This document shows, in pieces, positions 61,024 to 64,000 of a stretch of 64,000 bases of DNA (the stretch's first letter is position 1; every line of letters begins with the position of its first letter). The position numbers were made by a program, and so were the translations under genes. The notes under the pieces were generated by a model, which saw nothing but the letters and a program-made list of their open reading frames with translations, ran no database searches and was not told where the DNA came from. This stretch comes from Phycicoccus flavus. Its GTDB lineage: Bacteria; Actinomycetota; Actinomycetes; Actinomycetales; Dermatophilaceae. The DNA is taken from assembly GCF_004025965.2 (NCBI RefSeq), contig NZ_SAYU02000003.1, positions 1 through 64,000 of the forward strand, given 5' to 3'.

Positions 61024-62604
61024 ATGACCACGACCACGAAGCACCAGGGCGCGCCGTCCGGCGGGCTCCTGTCGTTCCTCGACCGGCGCCACACCGTGGC
61101 CCCACGCGACTACAACCGCTGGCTCATCCCCCCGGCCGCGCTCGCCATCCACCTGTGCATCGGCCAGGTCTACGCGACGAGCGTCTACAAGGCCTCGATG
61201 GTGGCCCACTTCGACAGCTCGCTGACCGCCGTCGGTCTCGTCTTCTCCATCGCCATCGTCGTGCTCGGGCTCGCGGCGGCGGTCATGGGGACCTGGGTCG
61301 ACCGCGTCGGCCCCCGGATGGCGATGTTCGCCGCCGCCTGCGCCTGGGCGCTGGGCTTCCTCGTCGGCGCCGTCGGCATGGCCACCTCGCAGCTGTGGCT
61401 CGTCTACCTCGGGTACGGCGTCATCGGCGGCATCGGGCTCGGCATCGGCTACATCTCGCCGGTCTCGACGCTCATTAAGTGGTTCCCGGACCGCCCCGGC
61501 CTGGCCACCGGCATGGCGATCATGGGCTTCGGCGGCGGCGCCATGGTCGCCTCGCCGCTCTCGCGCCAGCTCATGTCGTTCTTCGACTCCGGCTACGACC
61601 CCTCGACGCCGGGCTCCCTCGCCAACGGCACGGCGCTCACCGGCCTCTTCGTCAGCCTCGGCGTCATCTACTTCCTCATCATGATGATCGGCGTCGCCAA
61701 CGTCCGCATCCCGCCGCCGGGCTGGGCGCCGGAGGGCTGGGACCCGTCGACGAAGAAGACGAGCTCGCTCATCACCACCGACCACGTCTCGGCGGCCACC
61801 GCGATCCGCACGCCCCAGTTCTGGTTCGTCTGGGTCGTGCTGTTCTGCAACGTCACCGCCGGGATCGGCATCCTCGAGCAGGCCTCCCCGATGATCCAGG
61901 ACTTCTTCCGCGGCTCCGACGGCACCTCGACCGTCGCCGCGGCGGCCGCCGGCGGCTTCGTCGGCCTCCTGTCGCTGTTCAACATGGCGGGCCGCTTCGT
62001 GTGGTCCTCGACCTCGGACAAGATCGGCCGCAAGCCGATCTACATGGTCTACCTCGGCGTCGGGATCGTCCTCTACCTCGTCCTCGCGCTCGCGGGCTCG
62101 ACGGCCACGGCCGTCTTCGTCCTCGTCGCCGCCATCATCATCAGCTTCTACGGCGGCGGCTTCGCCACGGTGCCGGCGTACCTGCGTGACCTCTTCGGCA
62201 CCTTCCAGGTCGGCGCCATCCACGGCCGGCTGCTCACCGCCTGGTCGGCGGCCGGCATCGCGGGGCCGCTCATCATCAACGGCTTCCTCGACGCCGCCGG
62301 CAAGCCCGGCGAGCTCACCGCGGCCGACTACCGCCCGGCGCTCTTCACGATGGTCGGCGTGCTCGCCGTCGGGTTCGCCGCCAACCTCCTCATCAAGCCC
62401 GTCGCCGACCGCTTCCACGAGCCGGCCGACCGGGTCGAGGCCGCCGCCGCGGCCGACAAGGAGGCCGTGCGGGACGTCGAGGCGAACACCGGGTCGGCGA
62501 GCGCGTCGGCGGTCCGGGTCTACCTGTCCTGGGGCCTGATGATCGCGCTCCTGGTCTACGGCGTCTCCCAGACCCTCGTGACGGCGAGCAAGCTCTTCGC
62601 CTGA
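61024..62604 (+). CDS. MFS transporter, oxalate/formate antiporter-like (OFA) family
   Basis: A 526-residue membrane transporter with twelve segments of the OFA branch of the major facilitator family. Typical blocks: HLCIGQVYATSVYKASM in segment 1, GIGLGIGYISPVSTLIKWFPDRPGLATG (loop, here quoted in parts GIGLGIGYISP and KWFPDRPGLATG), and SSTSDKIGRKPIYM in the central half. OFA members carry oxalate/formate or other monocarboxylates; the substrate here is unknown. After segment 12 a charged linker and an extra C-terminal membrane helix (WGLMIALLVYGVSQTLV) are present. The ATG has GGAAGGA upstream. Confidence 0.92.
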   Translation: MTTTTKHQGAPSGGLLSFLDRRHTVAPRDYNRWLIPPAALAIHLCIGQVYATSVYKASMVAHFDSSLTAVGLVFSIAIVVLGLAAAVMGTWVDRVGPRMAMFAAACAWALGFLVGAVGMATSQLWLVYLGYGVIGGIGLGIGYISPVSTLIKWFPDRPGLATGMAIMGFGGGAMVASPLSRQLMSFFDSGYDPSTPGSLANGTALTGLFVSLGVIYFLIMMIGVANVRIPPPGWAPEGWDPSTKKTSSLITTDHVSAATAIRTPQFWFVWVVLFCNVTAGIGILEQASPMIQDFFRGSDGTSTVAAAAAGGFVGLLSLFNMAGRFVWSSTSDKIGRKPIYMVYLGVGIVLYLVLALAGSTATAVFVLVAAIIISFYGGGFATVPAYLRDLFGTFQVGAIHGRLLTAWSAAGIAGPLIINGFLDAAGKPGELTAADYRPALFTMVGVLAVGFAANLLIKPVADRFHEPADRVEAAAAADKEAVRDVEANTGSASASAVRVYLSWGLMIALLVYGVSQTLVTASKLFA

Positions 62605-62641
62605 GCCCTCGAGGCCCTGCCCCGGTCCGGAGGGGCGTCGG

Positions 62642-62673
62642 CGCCGTGGCGGTCCGTCGTGACCGCCACGGCG
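62642..62673 (+). terminator. Terminator of the OFA-type transporter gene
   Basis: CGCCGTGGCGGTC (62642-62654) and GACCGCCACGGCG (62661-62673) form a perfect 13-bp stem with a six-base loop, 38 bases beyond the stop at 62604. Confidence 0.75.
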
Positions 62674-62821
62674 TCGTCGGGTCCGCACCCCTGCCGCCCG
62701 ACGAGGGCCGCGGCCCGCCGTGGCGTGCGCGGATGGCTCGATCGGACTATGGACCGCCGGGATCTCGCCGCCCGATGATCAGCGCACGACATCTCGTCGT
62801 CGCGACAAGAGGGGACGTGGT

Positions 62822-64000
62822 GTGACGGTCGACACCGGTCCCGGTCCGGCGCCCACGTCCGCCGTCCGCTCTGCGTTCACCGACGCCTGGACCTCGCTGC
62901 GGTCCGTCTTCGCCAACCCCTCCCTCCGGCGCATCCAGCTCGCCCTCGCGGGCTCGATGATCGGCGACTGGGCCTACTCGACCGCCGTCGTCGTCTGGGC
63001 GTACGGGGCCGGCGGCGCGAAGCTCATCGGGGCCTGGGGCGCCATCCGCCTCGTGCTCATGGCCGTGACCTCCCCCGTCGCGGCGGGGCTCGCCGACCGG
63101 CTCCCGCGCAAGACCGTGCTCGTCGGCGCCGACATCGCGCGGGCGGTGCTCGTCGCCGTCGCCACCGTCATGCTCGTCGCCGGGTCCCCGACGCTGGCCA
63201 TCCTCGTCGTCGCCACGCTCGTCTCCCTCGTCGGCTGCCTCTTCCGCCCCGCGCAGATGGCCTGGCTCCCCTCTCTCACCGAGGAGCCCGCCGAGCTCAC
63301 GGCGGCCAACGGCGCGGCGAGCACGATCGAGAGCCTCGCCTTCTTCCTCGGCCCGGCCATCGGCGCGCTGCTGGTCTCGGTGACGAACGTCGAGACGGTC
63401 TTCGTCCTCAACGCCGTCACCTACCTCTGGTCCGCGCTGCTCATCCTCGGCATCCGCCCGCGCCGGGCCACCGCCGCGGAGACCGGTGACGACGGCGAGG
63501 AGGCGGGCGGCGGCATGTGGTCGGAGATGGCCGGCGGCTTCGTCCACATCGCCCGCAACCGCGAGCTCGTCATGGTCGCCGTGCTCACGAGCACCCAGAC
63601 GCTCGTCGCCGGCGCGACGATCGTCCTCGGGGTCGTCTTCGCCGTCGACATCCTCCGGACGGGTCCGGAGGGGGTCGGGGTCATCGACTCCGCGTTCGGC
63701 GTCGGTGCCATCGTCGGCGGGTTCGTCGCCATCACCCGGGCGGCCCGGAACCGGATCGCCGGGGACCTCGCCGTGGGCACGGCGCTGTGGTCGCTGCCGC
63801 TGCTGCTCGTCGTCGCCTTCCCCTCCCCGGCCACCGTCTTCGCGGCCGTCGTGCTCCTGGGGCTCGGCAACCCGCTCGTCGACGTCAACTTCGCGACGAT
63901 CGTCCAGCGGCTCACCCCGGACGCCGTCCTCGGCCGGGTGTTCGGCGCCTTCGAGGGCCTGCTCATCGGGACGATGGCCCTGGGGTCGGCGGTCACCCCG
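62822..64000 (+). CDS. MFS transporter, EntS/DHA3-like (3' end cut by window edge)
   Basis: The first 393 codons of an exporter-type MFS protein, open at the right edge. About ten membrane segments are seen, starting LALAGSMIGDWAYSTAVVVW near residue 40, with GLADRLPRKTVLVGADIARA (the A-motif loop), FRPAQMAWLPSLTEEP and LGNPLVDVNFATIVQRLTP. These match the MFS_3/EntS group, which exports siderophores or drugs. The GTG at 62822 has GAGGGGAC upstream. Many relatives in actinobacteria carry a C-terminal extension, which lies outside the window if present. Confidence 0.88.
   Translation, partial: MTVDTGPGPAPTSAVRSAFTDAWTSLRSVFANPSLRRIQLALAGSMIGDWAYSTAVVVWAYGAGGAKLIGAWGAIRLVLMAVTSPVAAGLADRLPRKTVLVGADIARAVLVAVATVMLVAGSPTLAILVVATLVSLVGCLFRPAQMAWLPSLTEEPAELTAANGAASTIESLAFFLGPAIGALLVSVTNVETVFVLNAVTYLWSALLILGIRPRRATAAETGDDGEEAGGGMWSEMAGGFVHIARNRELVMVAVLTSTQTLVAGATIVLGVVFAVDILRTGPEGVGVIDSAFGVGAIVGGFVAITRAARNRIAGDLAVGTALWSLPLLLVVAFPSPATVFAAVVLLGLGNPLVDVNFATIVQRLTPDAVLGRVFGAFEGLLIGTMALGSAVTP

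Overview
The window is chromosomal DNA from a very GC-rich actinobacterium, most likely a Micrococcales member of the Intrasporangiaceae type. This is inferred from codon use, frequent GTG starts, the gene order of the division/cell-wall (dcw) cluster, a deazaflavin-type nitroreductase, SAM-IV riboswitches and a primary sigma factor with a Lys/Ala/Thr-rich N-terminal region. MurE carries the DNPR motif of enzymes that add meso-diaminopimelate, so a DAP-type peptidoglycan is expected. I found no rRNA, tRNA or CRISPR array.

Layout. 1-121 is the edge of an IS481-like insertion sequence running off the left end. 323-5214 holds a universal stress protein, an oligopeptidase B and a secreted 5'-nucleotidase. 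5346-12728 (minus) runs dksA-like gene, lspA, rluD-type pseudouridine synthase and dnaE; dnaE is interrupted by a 373-residue intein with a LAGLIDADG endonuclease domain. 12909-32739 (minus) is the complete dcw cluster in transcription order mraZ, rsmH, ftsL, ftsI, murE, murF, mraY, murD, ftsW, murG, murC, ftsQ, ftsZ, pgeF, yggS-type gene, sepF, yggT-type gene, divIVA. Most junctions are 4-base GTGA/ATGA overlaps or gaps of a few bases. These genes make the lipid II precursor in the cytoplasm, flip and polymerise it at the septum, and organise the Z ring and polar growth.

Divergent from mraZ is a three-gene plus-strand operon (MoxR ATPase, DUF58, transglutaminase), 33114-37703. Their shared 374-base intergenic region carries MraZ-type TGGRG-N5-TGGGG boxes in both orientations. 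A strong bidirectional terminator then separates it from sigA. 39595-41310 holds a small stress protein and metX behind a SAM-IV riboswitch; a second SAM-IV riboswitch precedes metY at 53.7-53.9 kb, so the two first sulfur-assimilation steps from homoserine are controlled in parallel. The rest is scattered housekeeping and accessory genes: DUF4192, DUF1232, EcsC, an unusual family-A polymerase, PAC2, HrpA helicase, an ESX-like secreted pair, an aldo/keto reductase, a nitroreductase, two small membrane proteins, a hydrolase, ornithine aminotransferase, a patatin, a SprT-like protein and two MFS transporters, the last cut by the right edge.

Most of this is conserved core chromosome. The points most worth a second look are the DnaE intein, the two-way MraZ boxes, the hairpin that buries the transposase ribosome-binding site, the paired SAM-IV leaders, and the histone-H1-like tails on two RNA-polymerase-associated proteins. 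I do not see a clear novel multi-gene system.
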